From Cytophagales bacterium (GTDB lineage Bacteria > Bacteroidota > Bacteroidia > Cytophagales > Cyclobacteriaceae): DNA of 64,000 nt. The notes beneath the pieces were generated by a model. It made no database searches, was not told where the DNA came from, and saw nothing but the letters and a program-made list of their open reading frames with translations. Location: NCBI GenBank assembly GCA_017303795.1, contig JAFLBR010000011.1, positions 1-64,000 of the forward strand, in the 5' to 3' direction. Below are positions 36,357 through 44,957 of this stretch, piece by piece. The position numbers and the translations under genes were made by a program. Numbering within the stretch: position 1 is the first letter of the stretch; each line of letters starts with the position of its first letter.

Positions 36357-36909
36357 AGAACACGTAAAAGTTTTTAAAGCCGCCAATAGTTTTGATATCT
36401 ACGATCCGGATACTAAACAAATAATCCTGCAAGCCCGCGAAGAGCGGTTAGGCTTCTTCACCAAAATGTTTCGCTTTACCGACTACAAGCGGATGACGCC
36501 TTTTGAAATTGACATTAAAACTCCGGAAGGCAATACGATTATTACTGTTAAGCGTGGCGTTTCCTTATTTCTATCTACCGTAGAGGTTACAGACGAACGC
36601 GGTACGGTGATTGGAAAGTTCAAACAGAAATTTTTTAGCATTGGTGGAAAGTTTGAAGTACTGGATGCCAGCGAGCGGCCATTGTGTATGCTGAAAGGAA
36701 AATGGACCAGTTGGGATTTTCGCTTCGTTTCCAATGACGGTAAAGAGTTTGCGTTGGTTACTAAAAAGTGGAGTGGTTTGGGCAAAGAACTTTTCACCTC
36801 AGCCGACAATTATGTTCTCCAGATTAGCAACGATGTGCCAGCCGATAATCCATTGCGTATGCTGATTATGGCAGCTGTAATGTGTATTGATTTGGTGTTG
36901 AAGGAGTAG
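36319..36909 (+). CDS. Scramblase/LURP-one-like (LOR) protein
   Basis: A 196-aa protein starting at ATG 36319 and overlapping the upstream peptidase gene by 38 bases in another frame. The chain is a series of short beta strands with the LOR/tubby-like pattern: YFVKEHVKVFKAANSFDIYD, the basic RFTDYKRMTPFEIDIKTPEG, VEVTDERGTVIGKFKQKF, and a hydrophobic C-terminal helix (LRMLIMAAVMCIDLVL). Such proteins are annotated as phospholipid scramblase-related, but their biochemical role in bacteria is not established. The overlap suggests translational linkage with the peptidase. Confidence 0.75.
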   Translation: MHPTLNRNLYFVKEHVKVFKAANSFDIYDPDTKQIILQAREERLGFFTKMFRFTDYKRMTPFEIDIKTPEGNTIITVKRGVSLFLSTVEVTDERGTVIGKFKQKFFSIGGKFEVLDASERPLCMLKGKWTSWDFRFVSNDGKEFALVTKKWSGLGKELFTSADNYVLQISNDVPADNPLRMLIMAAVMCIDLVLKE

Positions 36910-36954
36910 AGGTTAACGATTTAGGGGCTTTGCATTTTGTTAGGCAACATTTTA

Positions 36955-37350
36955 TCAGTTGGAGTCAAGAAAAATATTTCGATTTTTCCCGATAGCTGAA
37001 ACTGATAGTCCAGATATAATTAATTCTTTTGCTGTATTAGGGTTGTCAGCAAATCCGGTTAAATGATGCCATGGATTCTCTTGGGCTGCGGTTATTTTAT
37101 AATGTTGCTTTTTATCTATCTCAATTATTTGTACTAAAACCTGCCAATCTTTGTAGTCGTCTTTATGGGTAAATAGTAATTCAGCATGAGATGTAAAAAC
37201 CCATACTGGTTCGTGGTCAATTGATTCAAGTATCTTGATTAATTGACACATCATTTCAGGCATTTTACCCCATTGAGACGGCCAGTTGTTGGGGTCATAA
37301 AACTCAAATAAAGTTTCACCTTGCTGTCCCGATATTCGTTTTAATTCCAT
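36955..37350 (-). CDS. Unknown small protein in AT-rich islet
   Basis: A 131-aa protein without signal peptide or membrane segment. It is rich in Trp, His and charged residues (NNWPSQWGKMPEMMCQLIK, VWVFTSHAELLFTHKDDYKD) and ends in a possible helix. No family is recognised. It belongs to an AT-rich block (36.9-38.7 kb) of three minus-strand ORFs, all unlike their neighbours in composition. This fits recent acquisition. Confidence 0.55.
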   Translation of the reverse strand: MELKRISGQQGETLFEFYDPNNWPSQWGKMPEMMCQLIKILESIDHEPVWVFTSHAELLFTHKDDYKDWQVLVQIIEIDKKQHYKITAAQENPWHHLTGFADNPNTAKELIISGLSVSAIGKNRNIFLDSN

Positions 37351-37505
37351 ACAGACTATTTTCTCTGTTACACGCGGAGTCTCGCTTCGGACTCCGCGAT
37401 TAGTATCAGAAACTAAAATATAAAAATTCTATCTTATTTGTAACTGCATTAGCGAAGACTCCGCTATGAAATAAAGTGAGGCTAACATTTTTGCTAGCGG
37501 TTGGC
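37350..37505. repeat. Palindromic REP-like element
   Basis: CGCGGAGTC (37373-37381) and GACTCCGCG (37390-37398) form a perfect 9-bp stem with an 8-base loop. A partial copy of the same core (AGCGAAGACTCCGC) lies about 60 bases on, and GCTAACATTTTTGCTAGC (37481-37498) is a second imperfect dyad. The element sits between two ORFs of the AT-rich islet. Confidence 0.6.
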
Positions 37506-37509
37506 CCCT

Positions 37510-38229
37510 TCAGAAAATATTATTCGCTATACGCCAGTCGTCACTCAATATATTAATACAATCGTTGTCGGTCAAGAAGAACCACTCACCAGTCTTTCTT
37601 TTGGCGTCAAACTTTTCGTGAATAGCCTTTTCTGTCCGATGTGAACTCGCTCGGAAAAAGCCTACTATGTCCAAAGGCTCAGGGTTTCCAGTTTGTAGTC
37701 CTGAAATTCTGTTTTCCACGCACTGCTTGTCGGTTAGTCCGGGCTTTTTCTCTGTCCAACCGACTTTGAAGTTATTCGAATTACGCTGGCGGATTAAATA
37801 TATTAACCCACCAGTAATGCTGTCATCAAACAGTTTATAAATGTGAGTTTGTAATTTGTCGTAGTTTTTGTAAGCATAAAGCCATTCATCAAAGATTTCT
37901 TTTTTTGATTCTGCCCTTTGAAGGTCGTCCGATTCGGACTCCTTTAAAATTCTTAAAACGTCAACCTGTTTCATAAACCCCCTCTCAAGATTCCCTTTAT
38001 TCATTTGGAGAAACTTAGTTTGGTCGCGTTCAACAATACAAACCCAGTCTGTTTGAGTAAAGTAAGCAATCTCGACTTTGATGCTAGGAATTGATATTGG
38101 CCAATAGTCACCAAAATGAATTACGCGATCTAAGGATTTACTCAAGAATGGATTTCTTAGAAATTTTGGAGGTAAACAATTAATGTATTTAAAGAGACCT
38201 CCTCGTATAAATTTTGGGAATGATCGCAC
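37510..38229 (-). CDS. T5orf172/GIY-YIG-like domain protein
   Basis: About 239 aa if the GTG at 38229 is used; this start is uncertain. Residues from about 138 to the end form a T5orf172 (MUG113) domain, related to GIY-YIG nucleases: GGLIYLIRQRNSNNFKVGWT, the ISGLQTGNPEPLDIVGFFRA turn, then HRTEKAIHEKFDAKRKTGEW. Position-wise the tyrosine, the conserved glycine and the final EWF fit the family. The first half has no recognised domain. The 5' end overlaps the next ORF by 73 bases in another frame, which may mean a frameshifted single gene. The AT-rich composition suggests transfer. Confidence 0.6.
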   Translation of the reverse strand: MRSFPKFIRGGLFKYINCLPPKFLRNPFLSKSLDRVIHFGDYWPISIPSIKVEIAYFTQTDWVCIVERDQTKFLQMNKGNLERGFMKQVDVLRILKESESDDLQRAESKKEIFDEWLYAYKNYDKLQTHIYKLFDDSITGGLIYLIRQRNSNNFKVGWTEKKPGLTDKQCVENRISGLQTGNPEPLDIVGFFRASSHRTEKAIHEKFDAKRKTGEWFFLTDNDCINILSDDWRIANNIF

Positions 38230-38654
38230 GATTCATTGATGTCCACTTTGTAGTAATTTTTAACAATATTTTTTACTTCATTAAGAACCACTCCATAGAT
38301 TTCATTTTCAAAAAAATCCTTTCTGTCGTGATTAGATAGGTAAACAGCAGCAGTCCAATTTATTATTTGTTTCTGAATAGTCTGAATGCTGTTGTTTTTA
38401 AACCAGTCGTAAAACTCATTTTTGATTTTAAATGCAAATAGTCGATCGGAGAAATTGAAGTTGAAAACTCGCTTGTTTATTGCTTCATGTAAACTAGTAA
38501 GGAAGTCCCACTGGTAAGAATCCCCAATTAGAAATTCTGAAACAAAGTCACGTGTCCTTAAATACTGGACGTTTTTTATTCTGTCAAGAAATATGCCCTT
38601 CTTTAGTTTCGCGTCTTGGTGAATAAATGGATTAATTAAAGTCAACTTGTCCAT
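38157..38654 (-). CDS. Unknown protein, possibly 5' part of the T5orf172 gene
   Basis: A 165-aa ORF starting at ATG 38654 without signal peptide or membrane segment (MDKLTLINPFIHQDAKLKKG, KNEFYDWFKNNSIQTIQ). No family is recognised. Its last 24 codons overlap the first codons of the T5orf172 ORF in a shifted frame. Both frames look protein-like there, so either these are two overlapping genes or one base change split a gene of about 380 codons. AT-rich like its neighbours. Confidence 0.5.
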   Translation of the reverse strand: MDKLTLINPFIHQDAKLKKGIFLDRIKNVQYLRTRDFVSEFLIGDSYQWDFLTSLHEAINKRVFNFNFSDRLFAFKIKNEFYDWFKNNSIQTIQKQIINWTAAVYLSNHDRKDFFENEIYGVVLNEVKNIVKNYYKVDINESCDHSQNLYEEVSLNTLIVYLQNF

Positions 38655-38821
38655 AAGTCTAATTTTTTTCAGGATTGCCGCTAACTTCTAAATATACACA
38701 ATACTGATTTATTTATCTCTGGTATTGGCCACCTTCAAAGCCTTGATAAGTGTGATGGATTGCTATTTTCCAATATACCTGATATTAAAAGACCCTAAAT
38801 GTTTATAGCCGATTTGTTTTT

Positions 38822-38829
38822 TATTTTTG
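38822..38829 (+). promoter_or_regulatory. -7 promoter box of dgt
   Basis: TATTTTTG matches TAnnTTTG; the ATG of dgt follows after 7 bases, so the message would be nearly leaderless. No clear -33 TTTG is found at the ideal spacing. Confidence 0.4.
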
Positions 38830-38836
38830 CCCCACC

Positions 38837-40162
38837 ATGAATTGGAAACATTTACTTTCCGCGCAACGCAGCGGGCAAAAGCAACAACTTTCTACCGAAG
38901 CATCGCGCAGCGCATTCGAGCAAGATTATGATCGGATAATTTTTTCACACCCGTTTCGCAAACTGCAAGACAAAACACAAGTACACCCGTTGCCCGAGCA
39001 CGACTTTGTACATACCCGCCTTACACACAGTTTAGAAGTAAGCAGCGTGGGCCGGTCGCTGGGCAGGCGCGTGGGCGAAATTATTTTGCAACGCCATCCG
39101 GAATTGCGTACCGATTTTTCATTATTCGATTTTGGCGCCATTGTTTCGGCAGCTTCGCTTACGCACGATGTAGGCAACCCTCCGTTTGGCCATGCCGGTG
39201 AAGATGCCATCTCCGATTTCTTTAACCATCATCCAACAGGAAAATCTTTGCAACAACATGTAAGCGATGCCGAATGGGCCGATCTCATTACGTTCGAAGG
39301 CAATGCGCAAGGCTTTCGGATTCTCAACAAGAATCAGTATGGTTTAAAACTTACGTTTGCCACGTTGGGTGCGTTTACAAAATATCCATGCCCGGCTTTG
39401 TTTCCTGATCGCGATAAGAGGAAACGCAGCCAGAAAAAGTTTGGCTACTTCCAATCGGAGAAAACAATCTTTAATGAAGTAACCAGCACCTTGCAATTAC
39501 CCAACGTGGCGAATGGTGTATGTGAGCGCCATCCGTTAACGTATCTGGTAGAAGCCGCAGATGATATTTGTTACAGCATAATCGATCTGGAAGATGCGTG
39601 CAGCCTGGGCCTGGTGCGGTACGAGGAAGCCAAAACACTTTTTGAAAACATCATCACCAAAAGTAAATCCAAGTTAGGCAAACTCGATCAGCTTGCCAGC
39701 CGGCAGGAGAAGATTGGATTTTTACGCGCACTGGCTATTGGCGATTTAATGGATGAATGCGCTACGTTGTTTCTGGATAGCGAACCTGAAATTTTAGCTG
39801 GTAAGTTTAATCACGCTTTGGCGGATTTATGTCCATCCAAAGATGCCTTGAAGGCAATCATTTCACTTTCGGTAGAGCAGATTTACAGGGCGCGGCAAGT
39901 GGTAGAGATTGAAGCGGCTGGCCACCAGGTGTTGCCGGGGTTGCTGGAAGAATTTTTAACCACAGGCATTCATACACTCGAAAACAAAAAATCGCGCAAG
40001 CATGGTAACCTTGCGTTGCTGTTGCCGGAAGATATCCGGTTAAACATTCGCCAGGCTACCGATCATTACACGATGGCACGTTACGTTGTAGATTTTGTTT
40101 CGGGGCTAACCGACCGATACGCCATAAGTTTGTATAAAAAGATAAAAGGCTTTGCTGTTTAA
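38837..40162 (+). CDS. dgt: dGTP triphosphohydrolase
   Basis: A 441-aa HD-domain enzyme that hydrolyses dGTP to deoxyguanosine and triphosphate. The metal ligands of the HD domain are seen in HTRLTHSLEVSSVGRSLGRR (His64 region) and LTHDVGNPPFGHAGEDAI (His110-Asp111 and His119). The N-terminus FEQDYDRIIFSHPFRKLQDK is typical, as are LVEAADDICYSIIDLEDA and the C-terminal YVVDFVSGLTDRYA. It may control dNTP levels or phage DNA synthesis. It is followed after two bases by the SMR transporter gene. Confidence 0.95.
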   Translation: MNWKHLLSAQRSGQKQQLSTEASRSAFEQDYDRIIFSHPFRKLQDKTQVHPLPEHDFVHTRLTHSLEVSSVGRSLGRRVGEIILQRHPELRTDFSLFDFGAIVSAASLTHDVGNPPFGHAGEDAISDFFNHHPTGKSLQQHVSDAEWADLITFEGNAQGFRILNKNQYGLKLTFATLGAFTKYPCPALFPDRDKRKRSQKKFGYFQSEKTIFNEVTSTLQLPNVANGVCERHPLTYLVEAADDICYSIIDLEDACSLGLVRYEEAKTLFENIITKSKSKLGKLDQLASRQEKIGFLRALAIGDLMDECATLFLDSEPEILAGKFNHALADLCPSKDALKAIISLSVEQIYRARQVVEIEAAGHQVLPGLLEEFLTTGIHTLENKKSRKHGNLALLLPEDIRLNIRQATDHYTMARYVVDFVSGLTDRYAISLYKKIKGFAV

Positions 40163-40164
40163 GT

Positions 40165-40491
40165 ATGAACTGGCTCATCCTCATTATTGCAGGTTTGTTT
40201 GAAGTAGGCTTTGCTTCCTGCCTGGGTAAAGCAAAAGAAACCACGGGTGTTACTTCGTGGTATTGGCTCGGTGGATTTTTTGTTTGCCTTACCATCAGCA
40301 TGGTACTATTATACAAGGCTGCACAAACCTTACCCATTGGTACTGCCTATGCCGTATGGACGGGTATTGGCGCGGTGGGTACAGTTTTAATTGGCATTTT
40401 CTTTTTCAAAGAGCCAGCCGATTTCTGGCGTATATTCTTTATCAGCACGCTAATAATTTCCATAGTCGGCTTAAAGGTGGTTTCGCATTGA
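40165..40491 (+). CDS. SMR transporter, SugE/Gdx-like
   Basis: A 108-aa small multidrug resistance protein with four membrane helices. The essential membrane glutamate is Glu13 in LILIIAGLFEVGFAS, and the TAYAVWTGIGAVGTVLIGIFFF helix matches the SugE/Gdx (guanidinium exporter) branch more than EmrE. Proteins of this branch work as antiparallel dimers, so a single gene is sufficient. No guanidine riboswitch was recognised upstream; the gene shares its transcript with dgt. Substrate assignment to guanidinium is inferred. Confidence 0.88.
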   Translation: MNWLILIIAGLFEVGFASCLGKAKETTGVTSWYWLGGFFVCLTISMVLLYKAAQTLPIGTAYAVWTGIGAVGTVLIGIFFFKEPADFWRIFFISTLIISIVGLKVVSH

Positions 40492-40552
40492 TGGTTAAGC
40501 TTTTCGCTGACAAGAACACGATTCAAAAAGCCGATTCTTAATCAAAATTCCT

Positions 40553-40560
40553 TAGTTTTG
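40553..40560 (+). promoter_or_regulatory. -7 promoter box of the RND gene
   Basis: TAGTTTTG matches TAnnTTTG and ends 42 bases before the ATG, giving a leader of about 35-38 bases. Confidence 0.45.
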
Positions 40561-40602
40561 GCCACCTAAAACTAAACTGATCAACAACTTCAGCAATGGC
40601 GC

Positions 40603-43053
40603 ATGTGGTCTAAGATAGCCCTCTTAATTATCCGGTACAGAATTTCATTAATTGCGCTGATTGGTGCAATTACTGTGGTGATGGGCTATTACGCTGCGCA
40701 GGTGCAAATGAGTTACGACTTTGCCCGCACGGTGCCGCTGGAAGATCCGGAGATGATATTCTTCAACCGCTTCAAACAACAGTTTGGTGAAGATGGCAAC
40801 ATGATGGCGTTGGGTATTAAAGACAGCGCCATGTATAAGCTCGAAAACTTTCAGAAGCTGAAAGAGCTGAGCAATGAGCTGCGCCAGATTGAAGGCGTAA
40901 CCGAAGTGCTTTCATTGCCACAATTAAAAATAATTGAAAAAGATACGGTAGAGAAGCGGTTTAAACTCGTACCGCTGTTTCCCGATACGCTTACCTCGCA
41001 ACACCAGTTAGATAGTTTACTTGCAATTGCATTAGATCAGAAATTTTACATGGGCCAGTTGGTGAATACTACCAATGGCGCAACCATGTTATTGGCTCCG
41101 TTAAATAAAGAGTATGCCAATTCGGCCAAGCGTATAGACATTACCAACAATCTTATCCGCCTAGGCGAAGCGTTTACGGCACAAACAAATATAAAAATTC
41201 ATTATGCCGGATTGCCCTTTGTGCGTTCGGTAATGGCCGAGCAAGTGCGCAAAGAACTTTCATTCTTCCTGTATCTATCGGCTATTGTTACGGGTGTAAT
41301 CATGTTGTTGTTCTTCCGCTCGGTGCGCGCAGTTATTTTCTCTATGATTATGATTGGCATTGTAGTGGTGTGGACCATCGGCACCATTGCTTTGTTTGGA
41401 TTTAAAATCAGTTTACTCAGCGGACTGATTCCACCTGTAATTGTAACCATTGGAATTACCAATGCCATTTACCTACTCAACAAATACCATGTAGAGTATG
41501 TAAATCGTAAAAATAAAATGGAAGCCATACAGGTTGTGGTGAAGAAGATGGGGTTAGCTACTTTTCTTACCAACCTTACTGTGGCCATTGGATTTCTTAC
41601 GCTGTTAACAACTGACATTCTGGTGCTGCGCGAGTTTGGTATTGTGGCTGGCGTTAACATTATCGCGTTGTTTGTTGTAAGCCTGATTATGATACCCGGC
41701 ATACTTTCGTGGATGCCAGAGCCCAACCAAAAACACCTCAAGCATCTCGACTTTAAAATTCTGGGTGGCTTTGTAAAGCTTATTGATCTGATGGTGCATC
41801 GCCATCGCATAACTATTTATGTTGCCACATTGGTTATAACCGCACTGGCTGTTTTTGGCATGTCTAAATTGTATTCGGTGTCGTACATGGTAGATGATAT
41901 TCCGGAAGACAGCGCCATTAAACGCGACTTGAAATTTGTGGAAGAAAACTTCAGTGGCATTATGCCGCTGGAAATAGAAGTTGATTTACAGACCAAACGC
42001 AGGCGTCCGTTGCAAAACCTGCGCATTGCCCGCGAGATTGATAAGTTCGAGAGTTCACTTGATTCCATTGAAGTAACATCGCGCCCGCTTTCTATCCTTA
42101 GCTTAATCAAAGCATCGCGGCAAGCGTATTATAATAATAACCCCGATCGCTATGCATTGCCGGTATCTGATATTGAAGCCAAGTTTGTATTGGATTACTT
42201 GAAAGGCCAGAGCGATAACAGCGGGTTATTCAAATCGTTCGTAGATACCACCTATACCAAAATGCGCATTTCCATGCAGATGGCCGATATCGGTTCCATT
42301 AAAATGGATTCGTTGGTGCATCAGGTTATTGAGCCTAAGGCCGATTCGCTTGTGGCTGATCTTAAAAAAATTCTGAAAGCTGAAAGCGATTCGGTAACCG
42401 TTACCGTTACCGGGTCTTCTAAAATTTTTATTAAGGGCAACAAGTTCCTCATCGAAAATTTAACCGAGAGTTTGATTCTAGCTGGCATACTGATTACACT
42501 TTCTATGGCAATTTTGTTTGCCAATGCACGCATGATTATCATTTCGCTAATTCCCAATCTAATTGCCCTCATGATAACTGCTGGCTTAATGGGTTATTTT
42601 CATATTCCGCTTAAAGCGAGTACAGCCTTAATCTTTAGCATTACGTTTGGCATTTCGGTAGACAACTCGATTCGGTTCTTAGCCAAGTACCGCCAAGAAC
42701 TTTTGTCCAGTGGTTTTTTTGTACCCCGTTCTGTAAGCGAAAGTATTTTAGAAACCGGTAAGAGTATTATTTATACCTCGGTTGTATTGTTTGCCGGGTT
42801 TATCATTTTTGCTTTCAGCGATTTTGGAGGCACCGTAGCGTTGGGCTTACTTACTTCTACTACGCTTATCATTTCCATGTTTACCAACCTGATTTTACTA
42901 CCGGCATTAATCATGACGTTCGACAAGCCGCGCAAGAGTAAAGACCGTTTGCCCATTGATGATTTTGATAGCTCGTTCTATGGTGAGCAAGACGATGAAG
43001 CGATTGATCTGAACAAGATTAAGATTCACGATCGTAAGGGAATTTCAGAATGA
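40603..43053 (+). CDS. RND/MMPL family exporter
   Basis: An 816-aa inner-membrane transporter of the RND superfamily (MMPL branch), with two repeats each made of one helix, a large periplasmic domain and five helices. The first half has MWSKIALLIIRYRISLIALI followed by a periplasmic domain, then the helix cluster LFFRSVRAVIFSMIMIGIVV and IPPVIVTIGITNAIYLLN. The second half repeats this from about residue 390 (HRITIYVATLVITALAVFG) to FGISVDNSIRFLAKYRQE and the final AFSDFGGTVALGLL segment. The conserved Asp in helix 4/10 type segments is seen only as SVDNS in the second half. MMPL proteins often move lipids or hopanoids; the substrate is unknown here. The C-terminus is a short acidic cytoplasmic tail. 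Confidence 0.9.
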   Translation: MWSKIALLIIRYRISLIALIGAITVVMGYYAAQVQMSYDFARTVPLEDPEMIFFNRFKQQFGEDGNMMALGIKDSAMYKLENFQKLKELSNELRQIEGVTEVLSLPQLKIIEKDTVEKRFKLVPLFPDTLTSQHQLDSLLAIALDQKFYMGQLVNTTNGATMLLAPLNKEYANSAKRIDITNNLIRLGEAFTAQTNIKIHYAGLPFVRSVMAEQVRKELSFFLYLSAIVTGVIMLLFFRSVRAVIFSMIMIGIVVVWTIGTIALFGFKISLLSGLIPPVIVTIGITNAIYLLNKYHVEYVNRKNKMEAIQVVVKKMGLATFLTNLTVAIGFLTLLTTDILVLREFGIVAGVNIIALFVVSLIMIPGILSWMPEPNQKHLKHLDFKILGGFVKLIDLMVHRHRITIYVATLVITALAVFGMSKLYSVSYMVDDIPEDSAIKRDLKFVEENFSGIMPLEIEVDLQTKRRRPLQNLRIAREIDKFESSLDSIEVTSRPLSILSLIKASRQAYYNNNPDRYALPVSDIEAKFVLDYLKGQSDNSGLFKSFVDTTYTKMRISMQMADIGSIKMDSLVHQVIEPKADSLVADLKKILKAESDSVTVTVTGSSKIFIKGNKFLIENLTESLILAGILITLSMAILFANARMIIISLIPNLIALMITAGLMGYFHIPLKASTALIFSITFGISVDNSIRFLAKYRQELLSSGFFVPRSVSESILETGKSIIYTSVVLFAGFIIFAFSDFGGTVALGLLTSTTLIISMFTNLILLPALIMTFDKPRKSKDRLPIDDFDSSFYGEQDDEAIDLNKIKIHDRKGISE

Positions 43054-43180
43054 AACAAAGTACAAGCTGGTAGCAAAATAAAAATATAAGCGGCTGAACC
43101 TCCATTTTTTTAAATAGTTATCTTTAGGCGCTTTTTGAAAAACTCCCAATTTCAGATCGGCTCTCAAACTATCCTAACAG

Positions 43181-44944
43181 ATGTTACGTAGTATTTTTCT
43201 GGTTCTGACTGTTCTTGCCTCTTTTTCGGCAGTTGCTCAGGATTATTTTAGCGATAAGAAGCTTACGGTAGAGGCATGTCTGGAGCAAGCGAAGCATTAT
43301 CAGGAAACAGGTGATTTAAAAGAAGCTACCCGCTACCTGAACACTGCCGCCATGCAAGTGTGGGAAGAGCGGAAATACAACGAAGCTATTTCATTCTTTC
43401 AACAGTCTATTGACCTTAATCAGCAATTAAAAAACGAGAGCGGTATTGCTAAACTGCATAGCAACCTGGCAATGATTTATTCAGACATGTTCGAGTTTGA
43501 AAAGTCGTTAGAATATTTTCAGCTTGCTTTGGAGTATCGGTTAAAGTATGGCGAACGCAACGAAATAATTTCAACCCATATTAATAAGGCAGTTGTTCAA
43601 AATAACCTTAAGCGCTATAATGATGCAACCAAAAGCCTAGAGGAGGCACTTCTTTTAGCGACTGAGATAGCAGATGAATCGCAAATGAAGAGTTGTTACG
43701 GAATGTTATCCGAAACGTATGAGAAAGCGGGGAACCATAAAAAGGCAATTGAATACTTTCATTTGTATAAAACATTTCACGAGCGGGAGCAGCGCGAGCG
43801 GGTAAAATCAGTACAACGCGATGCGGAACAAGCCAAGCTAAATGCATTGCAACTAGAATTGGAAAAGAAAGAACAGGAGCTGATGCTGTTAGATGCTTCG
43901 CGCGATTTGAAAGAAGCCGAAACAGAACTGGAGCATGTGAGCTCGGATTTCAGGGCATTGTATGATAGCAGTAGCAAACGTGACATTTTTATACAAATGC
44001 TGCAACGCGAATTAGAACTGGATGAGGCAAAGATTGCAGAGGTAGAAACAAAAAATCAGACTCAAAAACTAGTAACTGGAATCTCCGTTCTAGGTTTTAT
44101 ACTGATGTCATTTTCTGGAATCTTATTGTTTCGCAACTATCGTTACAAAAAGAAGACCAATGAAAAACTTAATGCCCAGAATGAGTCCATTAAACAGTTA
44201 AACGAAAGTCTGGAAGAAAAAGTAGAGAAGCGAACAGCAGAACTGCGTCAAACGCTTCATCGTTTGGAAAAAAGGAACCGTGAGCTCGATCAATTTTCGC
44301 ATGTTATTTCGCATAACCTGCGTGGGCCTGTTGCCCGCATTCTGGGTTTAGGCAAGTTGATAAACCGCGAGCAACCAGCCGATCCATTAAATCTTGAAGT
44401 ATTCGATCGAACCGTACAAGCCACTAACAATCTTGATAGTGTGGTGAAAGATTTATCTATAATTCTTCAGGCCCACGATAATCAAACTATGCCCAGAGAA
44501 ACAGTGGCTTTGGCGCCCTTGCTCGAATCTACCAAGGAACTATTAAAGAGCGAATTGGAGACAACAAAAGCCACCATAACCTTCACTTGTAAAAATTCTT
44601 TAACGGTAACGGTTGTAAAGCCATACATAGAAAGCATTTTTTACAACCTGCTCTCCAACGCAATCAAATATCATTCACCCGATCGCTTGTTGCAAATACA
44701 AATTGCAGCTAAAGTGGAAGAGGGTAAATTTTTTCTTTCGATAGCCGATAATGGAAATGGGATTGAAGAGGAAAATCTTGAAAAAATATTTGAGCCCTAT
44801 AAACGGCTCACCATTGATGGCGATGGTAAAGGCCTTGGTTTATATCTTGTGCGCACACATGTTGAAGCAATGGGCGGTATAATTTCCGTAACCAGCACCT
44901 TAAACAAGGGCACAACATTTACAATTGAAATACCCCAGCATTAA
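43181..44944 (+). CDS. TPR-containing sensor histidine kinase
   Basis: A 587-aa kinase with a signal peptide (MLRSIFLVLTVLASFSAVAQ). The periplasmic part holds about five TPR repeats (residues 30-200) and a long coiled coil rich in Glu and Lys (about 200-290). A membrane helix (LVTGISVLGFILMSFSGILL) and a second coiled coil lead to HisKA with His378 in FSHVISHNLRGPVARILGLG, an SHN variant box. The HATPase_c domain has NLLSNAIKYHS, DNGNGI and GKGLGLYLV. It lacks an adjacent response regulator. The gene is followed after 13 bases by an exported OmpL47-like protein. Confidence 0.92.
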   Translation: MLRSIFLVLTVLASFSAVAQDYFSDKKLTVEACLEQAKHYQETGDLKEATRYLNTAAMQVWEERKYNEAISFFQQSIDLNQQLKNESGIAKLHSNLAMIYSDMFEFEKSLEYFQLALEYRLKYGERNEIISTHINKAVVQNNLKRYNDATKSLEEALLLATEIADESQMKSCYGMLSETYEKAGNHKKAIEYFHLYKTFHEREQRERVKSVQRDAEQAKLNALQLELEKKEQELMLLDASRDLKEAETELEHVSSDFRALYDSSSKRDIFIQMLQRELELDEAKIAEVETKNQTQKLVTGISVLGFILMSFSGILLFRNYRYKKKTNEKLNAQNESIKQLNESLEEKVEKRTAELRQTLHRLEKRNRELDQFSHVISHNLRGPVARILGLGKLINREQPADPLNLEVFDRTVQATNNLDSVVKDLSIILQAHDNQTMPRETVALAPLLESTKELLKSELETTKATITFTCKNSLTVTVVKPYIESIFYNLLSNAIKYHSPDRLLQIQIAAKVEEGKFFLSIADNGNGIEEENLEKIFEPYKRLTIDGDGKGLGLYLVRTHVEAMGGIISVTSTLNKGTTFTIEIPQH

Positions 44945-44957
44945 TTCTTAGTATTTT

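Noticed and set aside
40492-40602. Guanidine riboswitch near the SMR gene
   Set aside because: No guanidine-aptamer features were seen, and the SMR gene follows dgt after two bases, leaving no room for its own leader.
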